DNA of 64,000 nucleotides. Origin: Blastococcus colisei (GTDB taxonomy: Bacteria; Actinomycetota; Actinomycetes; Mycobacteriales; Geodermatophilaceae). The position numbers and the translations under genes are program-made. How positions within the stretch are numbered: the stretch's first letter is position 1; each line of letters starts with the position of its first letter. The DNA lies in the NCBI RefSeq assembly GCF_006717095.1, contig NZ_VFQE01000001.1, forward strand, positions 1,612,001 through 1,676,000, in the 5' to 3' direction. The notes below the pieces were generated by a model. It saw only the letters and a list, made by a program, of their open reading frames with translations. It was not told the origin of the DNA and did not search any database. Positions 40,489 to 49,223 of this stretch are shown piece after piece.

Positions 40489-40588
40489 GCAGAGAGGTGT
40501 ACACCGCGCGCACGGAGGGAGCCCGTCAGCGCCCGGCCGAGAGGACGATGACTCGCTGCCGCCGCGGGGACGCCGAGAGGAGCAGTCC

Positions 40589-41183
40589 ATGAGCACGCCG
40601 CAGAGTCCGCCGCCCCCACCGCCGCCCCCACCGGAGGCCGGTCAGCCGGTCGAGGGCGCACCGTACGGATACCCCGCGCCACCGCCGGGCTACGGGCCCC
40701 AGGGATACGGGCAGCAGCTGTACTGGCAGCAGGGCTACGGGCAGCAGGGCTACGGACAGTCCGGCTACACCCAGCCGATGCCCGGCGTCCCCGCCTACGC
40801 CCAGCATTCCCAGCCGCAGGGCCCGATCGGCCTGATCCGCCCGACCGGGATGATCATCCTGCTGTTCGTCGTGACGCTGGGGATCTGGGGCTTCGTCTAC
40901 TACTTCCAGACTCACGAGGAGATGAAAGCGGCACAGTGGTGAGGGCCTCGGCGGCGTCCTGGCGCTGGTGATCGCGATCATCTTCGGCCTCGTCTCGCCG
41001 TTCCTGCAGAGCTTCGAGGTCGGCCAGCTCTACGAGCGGCGCGGGCAGGAGAGGCCGGTCAGCGCGCTGACCGGCCTGTGGTTCTTCCCCGGGATCTTCA
41101 TCCTGATCGGCCCGTTCATCTGGTTCGTCCAGACCAACAACGCGCTCAACGCCTACTGGCAGACCCGCACGACGCTGGTCTGA
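40589..41183 (+). pseudogene. DUF4234 membrane protein gene with +1 frameshift
   Basis: The N-terminal part is a Pro run followed by a Gly/Tyr/Gln-rich stretch (QQGYGQQGYGQSGY) and one helix (MIILLFVVTLGIWGFVYYFQ) up to THEEMK, then AAQW and a stop. The intact paralogue upstream reads HDEMKRHTGDGIGGV. Removing one A from the AAA at 40925-40927 restores MKRHSGEGLGGVLALVIAII and joins the rest, LVSPFLQSFEVGQLYERRG to the end at 41183. So one extra base breaks the gene, by mutation or sequencing error. GAGAGGAGC precedes the ATG. Confidence 0.82.
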
Positions 41184-41191
41184 CCCGACGC

Positions 41192-41240
41192 TGTGCGCGG
41201 ATGCGCAGGTCTGGATCCCAGATCTGCGCATCCGCGCACA
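41192..41240. terminator. Strong bidirectional hairpin terminator
   Basis: 23-bp stem (41192-41214 with 41218-41240) with a single G-T wobble and a 3-base loop, filling the gap between the convergent DUF4234 and PEP-mutase family genes. Confidence 0.82.
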
Positions 41241-41247
41241 CGGCCGG

Positions 41248-42144
41248 TCAGGAACCCGAGAAGCGCTGCTCCAGCTCCTGCACCTCGGGCAGCCCGATCA
41301 GGTCGGTGAACTCGCCGAACGTCGGCACCGCATCCAGCGCCGCCGTGGGCACCCCGTCCCGCTTGAGCGTGGCCAGCAGCGTGCGGATCCCCGCGGTGGC
41401 CGCCAGCAGGGTGCCGATCGGGTAGATGACCAGCGAGAAGCCGAGCTCGGTGATCCGCTCCAGCGACAGCGGTGGCGTCTTGCCGCCCTCGGCCCAGTTG
41501 AAGACCAGCGGGGCGACACCCCGCAGTTCGGTGGCCACCCGCTCGATGTCGGCCTCCGAGGCCGGGGCCTCGACGAACAGGACGTCGGCGCCGGCATCGG
41601 CGAACGCGCGGGCCCGGGCGATGGCGTCGTCGATCCCCGTCACGGCCACGGCGTCGGTGCGGGCGATGACCAGCAGGTCCGGGTCCCGCCGCGCCTGCAC
41701 CGCGGCTCGGATCTTCCCGACCATCTCGTCGACGCCGATCACCAGCTTGCCGCTCATGTGCCCGCACTTCTTCGGCATCACCTGGTCCTCGAGCTGGATC
41801 CCGGCGACGCCGGCCTGCTCGTAGAGCTGCACGGTGCGGACGACGTTGATCGCGTTGCCGTAGCCGGTGTCGGCGTCGGCGATCACCGGCACGTCGACGG
41901 CGGCCACGATCCGGCGGGCGTTCTCGACCATCTCCGACCCGCTGAGCAACCCGACGTCCGGGCGGCCGATCAGCGACGCCGTCGTCCCGAAGCCGGTCAT
42001 GTAGACGACGTCGAAGCCGGCCTGCTCGACCAGCCGGGCGCTCAGCGCGTCGTAGGCGCCGGGGGCGAGGAGCGGCTCCGGAGCCTCCACGAGCTCGCGC
42101 AGGCGAGCCCTCGATGTGCGTCCGTTGCTCAGCAGATCCGCCAC
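41248..42144 (-). CDS. Isocitrate lyase/PEP mutase family protein
   Basis: 298-residue TIM-barrel enzyme cleaving or forming C-C or P-C bonds beside a carboxylate. APGAYDALSARLVEQAGFDV, VPVIADADTGYGNAINVVRT (metal site), IQLEDQVMPKKCGH (Cys in the KKCGH motif needed for lyase activity in isocitrate/methylisocitrate lyases), LLVIARTDAVAVTGIDDA and VFVEAP are typical. 2-methylisocitrate or dimethylmalate-type lyase fits better than PEP mutase; not certain. GTG at 42144 chosen for the GAGGGGG site. Divergent from the GntR-hydantoinase operon and likely co-regulated. Confidence 0.83.
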   Translation of the reverse strand: MADLLSNGRTSRARLRELVEAPEPLLAPGAYDALSARLVEQAGFDVVYMTGFGTTASLIGRPDVGLLSGSEMVENARRIVAAVDVPVIADADTGYGNAINVVRTVQLYEQAGVAGIQLEDQVMPKKCGHMSGKLVIGVDEMVGKIRAAVQARRDPDLLVIARTDAVAVTGIDDAIARARAFADAGADVLFVEAPASEADIERVATELRGVAPLVFNWAEGGKTPPLSLERITELGFSLVIYPIGTLLAATAGIRTLLATLKRDGVPTAALDAVPTFGEFTDLIGLPEVQELEQRFSGS

Positions 42145-42157
42145 GTCGGCCCCCTCT

Positions 42158-42230
42158 TTGTATGCACTCACACGGAATCTACGAAGAAACCGTTGCCGTC
42201 GGAACCCCGCCGCCCTAGGTTTGCACACAA
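42158..42230. promoter_or_regulatory. Paired GntR operator-like motifs in the divergent promoter
   Basis: TTGTATGCA at 42158-42166 and its inverted relative TTGTGTGCA (minus strand, 42222-42230) face each other across the spacer. Both resemble GntR/FCD operator half-sites (TTGTATACA-like). The left copy lies just upstream of the lyase start, the right copy next to a TAGGTT -10-like box for the GntR gene. Confidence 0.45.
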
Positions 42231-42250
42231 TCTTCGAGGAGGTGTGACCG

Positions 42251-42946
42251 CTGACACGATCCGTGACGTCCGCCGAGCGGGCGCTGCACGAGCTGCGCGA
42301 GCTCATCCTCGGCGGCGCGCTCACCTCCGGCTCGCGGCTGGGTGAGGTCGAGCTCGCCGCGCGCCTGGGCGTCAGCCGGACGCCGGTCCGCGAGGCGCTG
42401 AGCCGGCTGGCGGCAGAGGGCCTGGTCGAGGTCACCCCCAACCGCGGCGCCCGGGTGGCCACCTGGACGGTCGCCGAGCTCGAGGGGGTCTTCGACCTCC
42501 GCATCTCCCTCGAGCCCCAGCTGACCGCCTTCGCCGTCCCGAACGCCGGCCCGGCGGACATCGAGGAGCTCGACGACCTGGCGCACCGGATGCGGGACGT
42601 CGGCAGCCCCGGTCCCCGGCAGGACCTCGACGCGCTCGTGCCGCTCAACCGCGCGTTCCACGACCGGCTGGTCGCCCTGGCCGGTCACCCCACCCTGGCC
42701 GCCGCGCTGGCCGCGGCGATCCACCCGCCGATCGTGCGCCGGAACTTCCACGCCTACGACGCGGAGTCGCTGCGCCGCAGCCTCGCCCACCACCTGGAGA
42801 TCGTCGCCGCGCTGCGGGCCGGCGATCCCGGCTGGGCACGCGCGGTCATGACCGCCCACATCTGCAACGCGCGGGCCGTGATGGTCCGCGCCGCCACGAC
42901 CCAGACAGCACGTACCGCGCACCCCAGCGATGAGGAGGCCTCATGA
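42251..42946 (+). CDS. GntR-family regulator with FCD domain
   Basis: About 227-231 residues. Winged helix (SRLGEVELAARLGVSRTPVR, EALSRLAAEGLVEVTPNRGA) and an all-helical FCD ligand domain with metal-binding positions (FDLRISLEPQL, LNRAFHDRLVALAGH, HHLEIVAALRAGD). It probably senses a hydantoin- or carboxylate-type intermediate and controls itself, the downstream operon and the divergent lyase. Start: AGGAGG at 42237-42242 is correctly spaced for a CTG at 42251; the GTG at 42263 has no visible site. Overlaps hyuA by ATGA. Confidence 0.84.
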   Translation: MTRSVTSAERALHELRELILGGALTSGSRLGEVELAARLGVSRTPVREALSRLAAEGLVEVTPNRGARVATWTVAELEGVFDLRISLEPQLTAFAVPNAGPADIEELDDLAHRMRDVGSPGPRQDLDALVPLNRAFHDRLVALAGHPTLAAALAAAIHPPIVRRNFHAYDAESLRRSLAHHLEIVAALRAGDPGWARAVMTAHICNARAVMVRAATTQTARTAHPSDEEAS

Positions 42947-45003
42947 GTTACCGGCTCGGAGTCGACGTCGGAGGCACGTTCACCGACGTCCTGCTGGTGG
43001 AGGAGGCGAGCGGCAGCACCTGGCGGGCCAAGACCGCCTCGACCCCCGCCGACCAGGCCGTCGGCGTCCTCAACGGGATCGGCCAGGTCTGCGCCGCGGC
43101 CGGGATCGAGCTGTCCGAGGTCGCCCAGGTGCTGCACGGCACCACGGTCGCGACCAACGCCATCCTCGAGGGCAAGGGCGCCACCGTCGGCCTGGTCACC
43201 ACCAAGGGCTTCCGGCAGGTCCTCCAGATCGCCCGGTCCTTCGTCCCCGGCGGGCTGGCCGGCTGGATCATCTGGCCCAAGCCGGAGCCGCTGGCCGACC
43301 TGGAGAACACCGTCGAGGTCGACGAGCGGATCGCCACCGACGGCACCGTCGTGCGGCAGCTCGACGAGGACGACGTCCGGGCGCAGCTGACCCGCCTCGC
43401 GGGCCGGGAGATCCAGGCGCTCGCCGTCTCCCTGATCAACTCCTTCGCCGACCCGGCGCACGAGAGGCGGATCGCCGAGATCGCCGCCGAGGTCCTGCCC
43501 GGCGTCCCGGTCAGCCTCTCCTCCGACGTGCTCCCGGAGATGCGCGAGTACGAGCGCACGCTGACCACCGTCGCCAACGGCTACGTCCAGCCGCAGGTCA
43601 AGAAGTACGTGCAGACCCTGTCGGACAAGCTGGCCGACGGCGGCGTGCAGGGCGAGCTGGCGATCCTGCGCAGCGACGGGGGTCTGCAGTCGGCCCAGGG
43701 CGCGATCGGCGCCCCCGTCACCATGCTGCTGTCCGGGCCCGCCGGCGGGGTGACCGGCGCGGTGTGGGTCGCCGAGCAGTGCGGCTACCGCGACCTCATC
43801 ACCTTCGACATGGGCGGCACGTCCACCGACGTCGCCCTCGTCCAGGACCTCTCGCCGCGGATCGGCCGCGAGACCAAGGTCGGCGACCTCACCGTCCGGG
43901 CGTCCAGCGTCGACGTCCGGACAGTCGGTGCCGGCGGCGGCTCGATCGCCCACGTCCCCGAGCTGACCAGGGCGCTCCGCGTCGGGCCGCAGTCCGCCGG
44001 GGCCGACCCGGGGCCGGCCGCCTACGGCAAGGGCGGCGTCGAGCCCACCGTCACCGACGCCAACGTCGTCCTCGGGTACCTGCCCTCGTCGCTGGCCGGC
44101 GGCGAGATCACCCTCGACGTCGAGGCGTCCCGCGCCGCGGTGAGCAAGGTGGCCGAGGCCATCGGCCTGGAGTTCCCGGAGGCGGCGGCCGCCGGCATCG
44201 TCGACATCGTCAACGAGAACATGCTCGGCGGGCTGCGGCTGGTCTCGGTGCAGCAGGGCTTCGACCCGCGCGACTTCGCGCTGGTCGCCTTCGGCGGCGC
44301 CGGCCCGCTGCACGCCAACGCGCTCGGCAAGCTGACCGGGGCCTGGCCGGTGATCGTGCCCCCGTCGCCGGGCGTGCTGTGCGCCCTCGGCGACGCCACG
44401 ACCGGCCGCCGCGACGAGTCCGCGCGCACCGTCCTGCGCCGATTCGCCGAGCTCAGCGGCGCCGACCTGGTCGGCATCCTCCGCGAGCTGGCCGACGACG
44501 CCGGGCGGCGCCTGGCCGACCAGGGCCTGCCCCGGGACGAGCAGACCGTCACCTACCAGGTCGACGTCCGCTACCACGGCCAGGGTTTCGAGATCCCGGT
44601 GACGGTCGATCCGTCGTGGCTGGACGACGCGGACAACGCGTTCGGCCGACTGGGCGAGACCTTCGACGCCGAGCACAACCGGCTGTTCTCGTTCCTCCTC
44701 GACGTCGACCACGAGCTGGTCAACGCCCGGGCGACGGTCACCGGCCCGAAGCCCGACGTCGCGCCCGTGCAGCTCGACGCCGGTGACGGCGACCCCGCCC
44801 GCGCCCTGGTCACGGAGACACCGATCCACGTCGGCGGCGAGCAGGTGACCGCGAACGTCTACGACCGGTCGAAGCTGCTGGCCGACGACGTCGTCCGCGG
44901 CCCCGCGATCGTCACCGAGATGGACTCCACCACCCTCGTCCTGCCCGGGCACGCCGCCACCGTGCACCCCTCGGGCTCCCTGCTGATCACCCCGGAGGCG
45001 TGA
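42943..45003 (+). CDS. hyuA: Hydantoinase/oxoprolinase subunit A
   Basis: 686-residue ATP-binding subunit of an ATP-dependent hydantoinase/5-oxoprolinase/acetone carboxylase-type enzyme. N-terminal ASKHA motif YRLGVDVGGTFTDVLLVEE, VLHGTTVATNAILEGKGA, LSGPAGGVTGAVWVAE and DLITFDMGGTSTDVALV; VRTVGAGGGSIAHV and SAGADPGPAAYGKGG follow. Full-length. It acts with HyuB encoded four bases downstream. With the N-carbamoylsarcosine-amidase-like gene at the end of the operon, N-methylhydantoin (from creatinine) is a reasonable substrate; no creatinine deaminase is visible. Confidence 0.9.
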   Translation: MSYRLGVDVGGTFTDVLLVEEASGSTWRAKTASTPADQAVGVLNGIGQVCAAAGIELSEVAQVLHGTTVATNAILEGKGATVGLVTTKGFRQVLQIARSFVPGGLAGWIIWPKPEPLADLENTVEVDERIATDGTVVRQLDEDDVRAQLTRLAGREIQALAVSLINSFADPAHERRIAEIAAEVLPGVPVSLSSDVLPEMREYERTLTTVANGYVQPQVKKYVQTLSDKLADGGVQGELAILRSDGGLQSAQGAIGAPVTMLLSGPAGGVTGAVWVAEQCGYRDLITFDMGGTSTDVALVQDLSPRIGRETKVGDLTVRASSVDVRTVGAGGGSIAHVPELTRALRVGPQSAGADPGPAAYGKGGVEPTVTDANVVLGYLPSSLAGGEITLDVEASRAAVSKVAEAIGLEFPEAAAAGIVDIVNENMLGGLRLVSVQQGFDPRDFALVAFGGAGPLHANALGKLTGAWPVIVPPSPGVLCALGDATTGRRDESARTVLRRFAELSGADLVGILRELADDAGRRLADQGLPRDEQTVTYQVDVRYHGQGFEIPVTVDPSWLDDADNAFGRLGETFDAEHNRLFSFLLDVDHELVNARATVTGPKPDVAPVQLDAGDGDPARALVTETPIHVGGEQVTANVYDRSKLLADDVVRGPAIVTEMDSTTLVLPGHAATVHPSGSLLITPEA

Positions 45004-45007
45004 CCCC

Positions 45008-46879
45008 ATGGCTTCGATCATCGAGACGGCGACCGGCACGATCGAGAAGGGTGCCGTCGACCCGGTCACCCTCGACCTCATCGAGAACGGGCTGCGCAAC
45101 GCCCGGTACGAGATGGACGAGGTGCTGTTCCGGACCGCCCTGTCGCCGGGCATCCGCGAGCAGCACGACGAGTTCCCGCTGATCGCCGACCGCGACGGGA
45201 AGATGGTCGTCGGCCAGTTCGGCCTGTCCATCCCCGACTTCCTCGAGGGCTTCGACGGCACCATCGAGGAGGGAGACGTCCTGCTGACGTCGGACCCCTA
45301 CTCCTGCGGTGCCGCGATCAGCCACGCCAACGACTGGCTGGTCGTCGTCCCGATCTTCCACGAGGGCCGGATCGTGGGCTGGGCGTCGATGTTCGGGCAC
45401 ATGTCCGACGTGGGCGGCAAGACGCCGTCGTCCATGCCGACCGACGCGACCACCATCTACGAGGAGGGCGTGGTCATCCCGCCCTTCAAGCTCTACCAGC
45501 GGGGCGTGCCCAACGAGGACGCGCTGCGGATCATCCTCAACCAGGTCCGCAAGCCCGACTGGAACCGCGCCGACCTCAACGGCCTGGTCGCCGCCTGCCG
45601 CACCGCCGCCCGGCGGGTCGTCGAGATGTGCGACAGGTTCGGCACCGGCACCTACCTGTCGGCCCTCGACGCGCTGCTGCAGCGCAACTACGACGCCATG
45701 AAGGTGCTGCTGTCGATGGTGTTCGAGGAGGGCCGCACGCTCTCCTTCACCGACTACATCTGCGACGACGGCGTCGGCAACGGCCCGTACGAGCTGAAGA
45801 TGTCGCTGACCCGCACCGGCGACAAGGTGCACATCGACTTCACCGGCTCCTCGCCGCAGGCGGTCGGGCCGATCAACTACTACATCAACGAGAACCTGAC
45901 CCGGATGTTCTTCGGGATCTACATGATCACCGTCGCCGACCCGCAGATCCTCTGGAACGACGGCTTCTACCCGCTGGTCGACGTCACGATCCCGGACGGC
46001 TCCTACTGGAAGCCGAAGTTCCCCGCCGCGCTCAGCGGCCGCAACCACGGCATCGGCCGGGTCTTCGACCTGTTCGGCGGGCTGCTCGGCCAGACCAACC
46101 CGGCACTGCTCAACGCGGCCGGGTTCTCCTCCTCGCCGCACTTCATGTACTCCGGCTTCTACTCGACAGGCGAGCGGAAGGGGGAGTGGTTCCAGCTGTA
46201 CTCGATCGGCTTCGGTGGGATCCCCGGGAGGCCGCTCGGCGACGGGCCCGACGGGCACTCGCTGTGGCCGTCGTTCGTGAACATCCCCTGCGAGTACCTG
46301 GAGTCCTACTACCCGCTGCGGATCGAGCAGTGGGAAACCGTCGCCGACACCGGCGGGGCCGGCCTGCACCGCGGCGGCAACGGGGTCGACGTCGCCTACG
46401 TCTTCGAGGAGCCGGGCACGATCGCCATCCACGACGACCGCTGGCTGACCTATCCGTGGGGCGTCAACGGCGGGCACCCCGGCGCGCGCGGCACCAAGTG
46501 GATCGAGCGGGCCGACGGCACCCGCTCCGTGCTGCCCAGCAAGTGCCACGACGTCCCGGTCGCGCCCGGCGACGTCCTGCACTTCGTGACCTGGGGCGGC
46601 GGCGGGTGGGGCGACCCGCTCGAGCGCGACCCCGAGCTGGTGGCGACGGAGGTGCGTCGGGGGCTGGTGACGGCGAAGGGCGCCGAGCGGTACGGCGTCT
46701 GCGTGGACGAGGACGGCACGGTGAACGCCGCGGCGACCGAGAGACTGCGCGACGAGATGCGCGCCGACCGGCCCGCGGAGCTGCCCGTCTTCGACATGGG
46801 CCCGCCGATCGAGGAGCTGCTGGCCCGCTGCGAGGAGGAGACCGGGCTGCCCGCGCCGAAGCGGCCCGTGTGGGTGTGA
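45008..46879 (+). CDS. hyuB: Hydantoinase/oxoprolinase subunit B
   Basis: 623-residue subunit B, the partner of HyuA. Hallmarks: DPVTLDLIENGLRNARYEMD, LSPGIREQHDEFPLIADRDG, LTSDPYSCGAAISHANDWLV, MFGHMSDVGGKTP, LRIEQWETVADTGGAGLHRG and LHFVTWGGGGWGDP. GTGs and an ATG near the end overlap the next gene. Cytoplasmic; forms the hydrolysing heteromer with HyuA in the same operon. Confidence 0.9.
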   Translation: MASIIETATGTIEKGAVDPVTLDLIENGLRNARYEMDEVLFRTALSPGIREQHDEFPLIADRDGKMVVGQFGLSIPDFLEGFDGTIEEGDVLLTSDPYSCGAAISHANDWLVVVPIFHEGRIVGWASMFGHMSDVGGKTPSSMPTDATTIYEEGVVIPPFKLYQRGVPNEDALRIILNQVRKPDWNRADLNGLVAACRTAARRVVEMCDRFGTGTYLSALDALLQRNYDAMKVLLSMVFEEGRTLSFTDYICDDGVGNGPYELKMSLTRTGDKVHIDFTGSSPQAVGPINYYINENLTRMFFGIYMITVADPQILWNDGFYPLVDVTIPDGSYWKPKFPAALSGRNHGIGRVFDLFGGLLGQTNPALLNAAGFSSSPHFMYSGFYSTGERKGEWFQLYSIGFGGIPGRPLGDGPDGHSLWPSFVNIPCEYLESYYPLRIEQWETVADTGGAGLHRGGNGVDVAYVFEEPGTIAIHDDRWLTYPWGVNGGHPGARGTKWIERADGTRSVLPSKCHDVPVAPGDVLHFVTWGGGGWGDPLERDPELVATEVRRGLVTAKGAERYGVCVDEDGTVNAAATERLRDEMRADRPAELPVFDMGPPIEELLARCEEETGLPAPKRPVWV

Positions 46880-47502
46880 TCGAGCCGGAGCCGGTCCCCG
46901 GCCCGCACGGCCCGTCGTTCTCGGGCCGGGTGGGCTGGGGGGCGCGCCCCGCCGTCGTCGTCATCGATCTGGTGCGGGCCTACACCGAGCCGGACGGCCC
47001 GTTCGGGCTGCCGTCGCCCGGGCCGGCGGTGGCGGCGACGGAGGCGCTGATCGGCGCCGCCCGCTCGTCCGGGCACCCGGTGGTCTGGACCGTCGTCCGC
47101 TACGCCCCGGACCTCGCCGACGGCGGCCTGTTCGTCCGCAAGGTGCCCGCCCTGGCCGCGTTCGCCGGGGGCGCGCCGGGCGGCTGGGGCGAGCTGACCC
47201 TTCCCCCGGCGCCGGGGGAGCCGGTGGTGGTGAAGCAGTACGCCTCGGCGTTCTTCGGGACGTCGCTGGCGCCGACCTTGCACGCGGCCGGGGTGGATAC
47301 GGTGGTGTTCGCCGGCGTCTCCACGTCCGGGTGCGTGCGGGCCACCGCCATGGACGCGTTGAACTCCGGCTTCCGGCCCCAGGTGGTGCGCGACGCCTGC
47401 GCCGACCGGACGCCCGAGGTGCACGACAGCAACCTGGCCGACCTCGACGCCAAGTACGCCGACGTCGTCGACCTGGCCGAGGCGCTGGCCCACCTGCGGT
47501 AG
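46876..47502 (+). CDS. N-carbamoylsarcosine amidase-like (isochorismatase family) hydrolase
   Basis: 208-residue cysteine hydrolase. Asp in RPAVVVIDLVRAYTEPDGPF, Lys in VVVKQYASAFFGTSLAPTLH and nucleophile Cys in GVSTSGCVRATAMDALNSGF form the catalytic triad. The surrounding pattern (PFGLP, ASAFFGT, NLADLDAKYADV) resembles N-carbamoylsarcosine amidohydrolase more than plain isochorismatase. It would remove the carbamoyl group after ring opening by HyuAB, giving an amino acid, CO2 and NH3. GTG start overlaps the hyuB stop. Confidence 0.83.
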   Translation: MIEPEPVPGPHGPSFSGRVGWGARPAVVVIDLVRAYTEPDGPFGLPSPGPAVAATEALIGAARSSGHPVVWTVVRYAPDLADGGLFVRKVPALAAFAGGAPGGWGELTLPPAPGEPVVVKQYASAFFGTSLAPTLHAAGVDTVVFAGVSTSGCVRATAMDALNSGFRPQVVRDACADRTPEVHDSNLADLDAKYADVVDLAEALAHLR

Positions 47503-47511
47503 GCAGGACCC

Positions 47512-47991
47512 GTGGCGCGGACGAGTGCGGGCATCCTGCTGTACCGGCTGCGGCCGGCCGGGCCCGAGGTGCTGCTCGGGCACATGGGCGGCCCGTTCTG
47601 GGCGCGGAAGGACGACGGCGCATGGTCCATCCCCAAGGGCGAGCACGGCCCGGACGAGGACCCGCTCGCCGTCGCCCGGCGCGAGTTCGAGGAGGAGCTC
47701 GGCTCGCCCGTCCCTCCCGGGGACCTCGTGCCGCTCGGGCAGCTCCGGGTGACCAGCGCCAAGGTGCTCGCGGTGTGGGCCGCCGAGGGCGACCTGGACG
47801 CCACGGCGACCCTGAGCAACACCTTCGAGCTGGAGTGGCCACCGCGCTCGGGCCGCCTGCAGGAGTTCCCCGAGATCGACCGGGCCGCCTGGTTCGCCCT
47901 CGACGAGGCGCGGACGAAGCTGCTGAAGGGTCAGGTGCCGTTCCTCGACCGGCTGCGCGACGACGTCCTCGGCGAAGGCCCGTATCCGTAG
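47512..47991 (+). CDS. NUDIX hydrolase
   Basis: 159 residues. Nudix box GEHGPDEDPLAVARREFEEE then LGS fits GX5EX7REUXEEXGU. N-terminal TSAGILLYRLRPAGPEVLLG and WSIPKGEHG are typical of a bacterial NTP pyrophosphohydrolase group; FPEIDRAAWFALDEARTKLL closes the domain. Substrate unknown. GTG start nine bases after the amidase stop, so it may be read from the same transcript without a clear metabolic link. Confidence 0.87.
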   Translation: MARTSAGILLYRLRPAGPEVLLGHMGGPFWARKDDGAWSIPKGEHGPDEDPLAVARREFEEELGSPVPPGDLVPLGQLRVTSAKVLAVWAAEGDLDATATLSNTFELEWPPRSGRLQEFPEIDRAAWFALDEARTKLLKGQVPFLDRLRDDVLGEGPYP

Positions 47992-48131
47992 CTGTGTCGC
48001 AGGTCTCCATGCAGGTGACGGCTTGATTACAGGTCGTCCCACAGCACCGAACCCGTCCAGTTCCGGGTCGTCCGGCTGGGAAGGTCCCTTCCGACGAGCC
48101 CGCGGGGGACGTCCGAGTTCGAGGAGGCACC

Positions 48132-48335
48132 ATGACCTGCACCCACTGCAGCGCAGTCGAACAGCGGGGCCGCTACTGCGTCGGCTGCGGCAAGCTGCTG
48201 CCGCCGTCCTCACTGCCCGCCCGCCGGGTGCGCCTGGCGCCCCGCCACCTCCTGGACGACGACACCCAGCCGGTCCTCCGGTTCCGGGTGAACCCCCGGC
48301 TGTCCGTCGAGAACGAGACGCCCGCCGCCGTCTGA
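48132..48335 (+). CDS. Small zinc-ribbon protein
   Basis: 67 residues. CTHCSAVEQRGRYCVGCGK gives two CxxC pairs for one zinc; the rest (PARRVRLAPRHLLDDDTQPV) is unstructured. GAGGAGGCACC precedes the ATG. Function unknown. The IS30-type element begins 20 bases after its stop. Confidence 0.75.
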   Translation: MTCTHCSAVEQRGRYCVGCGKLLPPSSLPARRVRLAPRHLLDDDTQPVLRFRVNPRLSVENETPAAV

Positions 48336-49152
48336 CCGTCGATCACGGCGGCCGGCTCAGGCAAAGGAACCTTTACCTGCGTCCTGGAACCTTGGGTTCA
48401 AGGAGTCGATGCAACACCCCGCGGTGAAGTGGGGTGGTGTCGATGGGGCGTCCGCGGATGCCGAAGGAGATCGAGCGCAGGTTCTGGCGGCTGATCGCTG
48501 CGGGATCGGCGACGGAGCAGGCGGCGGAAGCGGTCGGCGTGTCGGCCGACACTGGGCAGCGGTGGTTCCGCGACGGTGGCGGCATGGCGCCGATGGCATT
48601 GACCGAGCCCAGCGACCGATTCCTGACCGTGGCCGAGCGGGAGACGATCGACCTGTGCTGGGCCGAGGGCTGGCCGCAGGCCGACATCGCCCGCGAGATC
48701 GGCCGGCATCCCTCGACGGTCTCCCGCGAGCTGCGCCGCAATCGACTCGAGGGCTATCCGCGGCGTCCGCCGCTGCCCGTCGGCCAGCGGCACCGCCCCG
48801 GGCCGGCGCCGGGGACTCAGGGCCCGGGACGGCGCCCACGGCTGCGCTATCGGGCCGCGCCGGCGCAAGCCAAGGCCGAGGCGCGGGGCCGCCGCCCGAA
48901 GCCGAGCAAGATCGCCGAGTTCCCCGAGCTGCAGGCCTACGTGCAGCGGCAGTTGAAGGAGGGCTGGAGCCCCGAGCAGATCACCGGCCGTCTGGTCGTG
49001 GATTTCCTCGACGATGAACGGATGCGCATCTCACATGAGGCGATCTACCAGGCCCTGTTCGTCCAGGGCCGCGGTGGGCTGAACCGGGAGCTGACCAAGC
49101 ACCTGCGCACCGGGCGGGCGCTGCGTAAGCCCCGCCGTCGTGTCGATGGCCG

Positions 49153-49157
49153 CCGGG
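49153..49157 (+). repeat. Target duplication CCGGG, left copy
   Basis: CCGGG directly before the TGTC end of the IS21-type element; the second copy is at 51439-51443. Five bases is normal for this family. Confidence 0.85.
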
Positions 49158-49223
49158 TGTCAACGGCGCCCGAAAATTGACCCCCTGGCGTCGTGTGAAT
49201 CTTGACCCCCTGGGGTTGGTTGG

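Noticed and set aside
42754-45264. Long minus-strand frame opposite hyuA
   Set aside because: Low-complexity Gly/Asp/Val text, no family match, while hyuA has full-length motifs.
48383-48433. Possible tRNA-like or attachment sequence near the gggttcaag stretch
   Set aside because: No cloverleaf can be drawn; the segment is the inner end of the IS30-type element.
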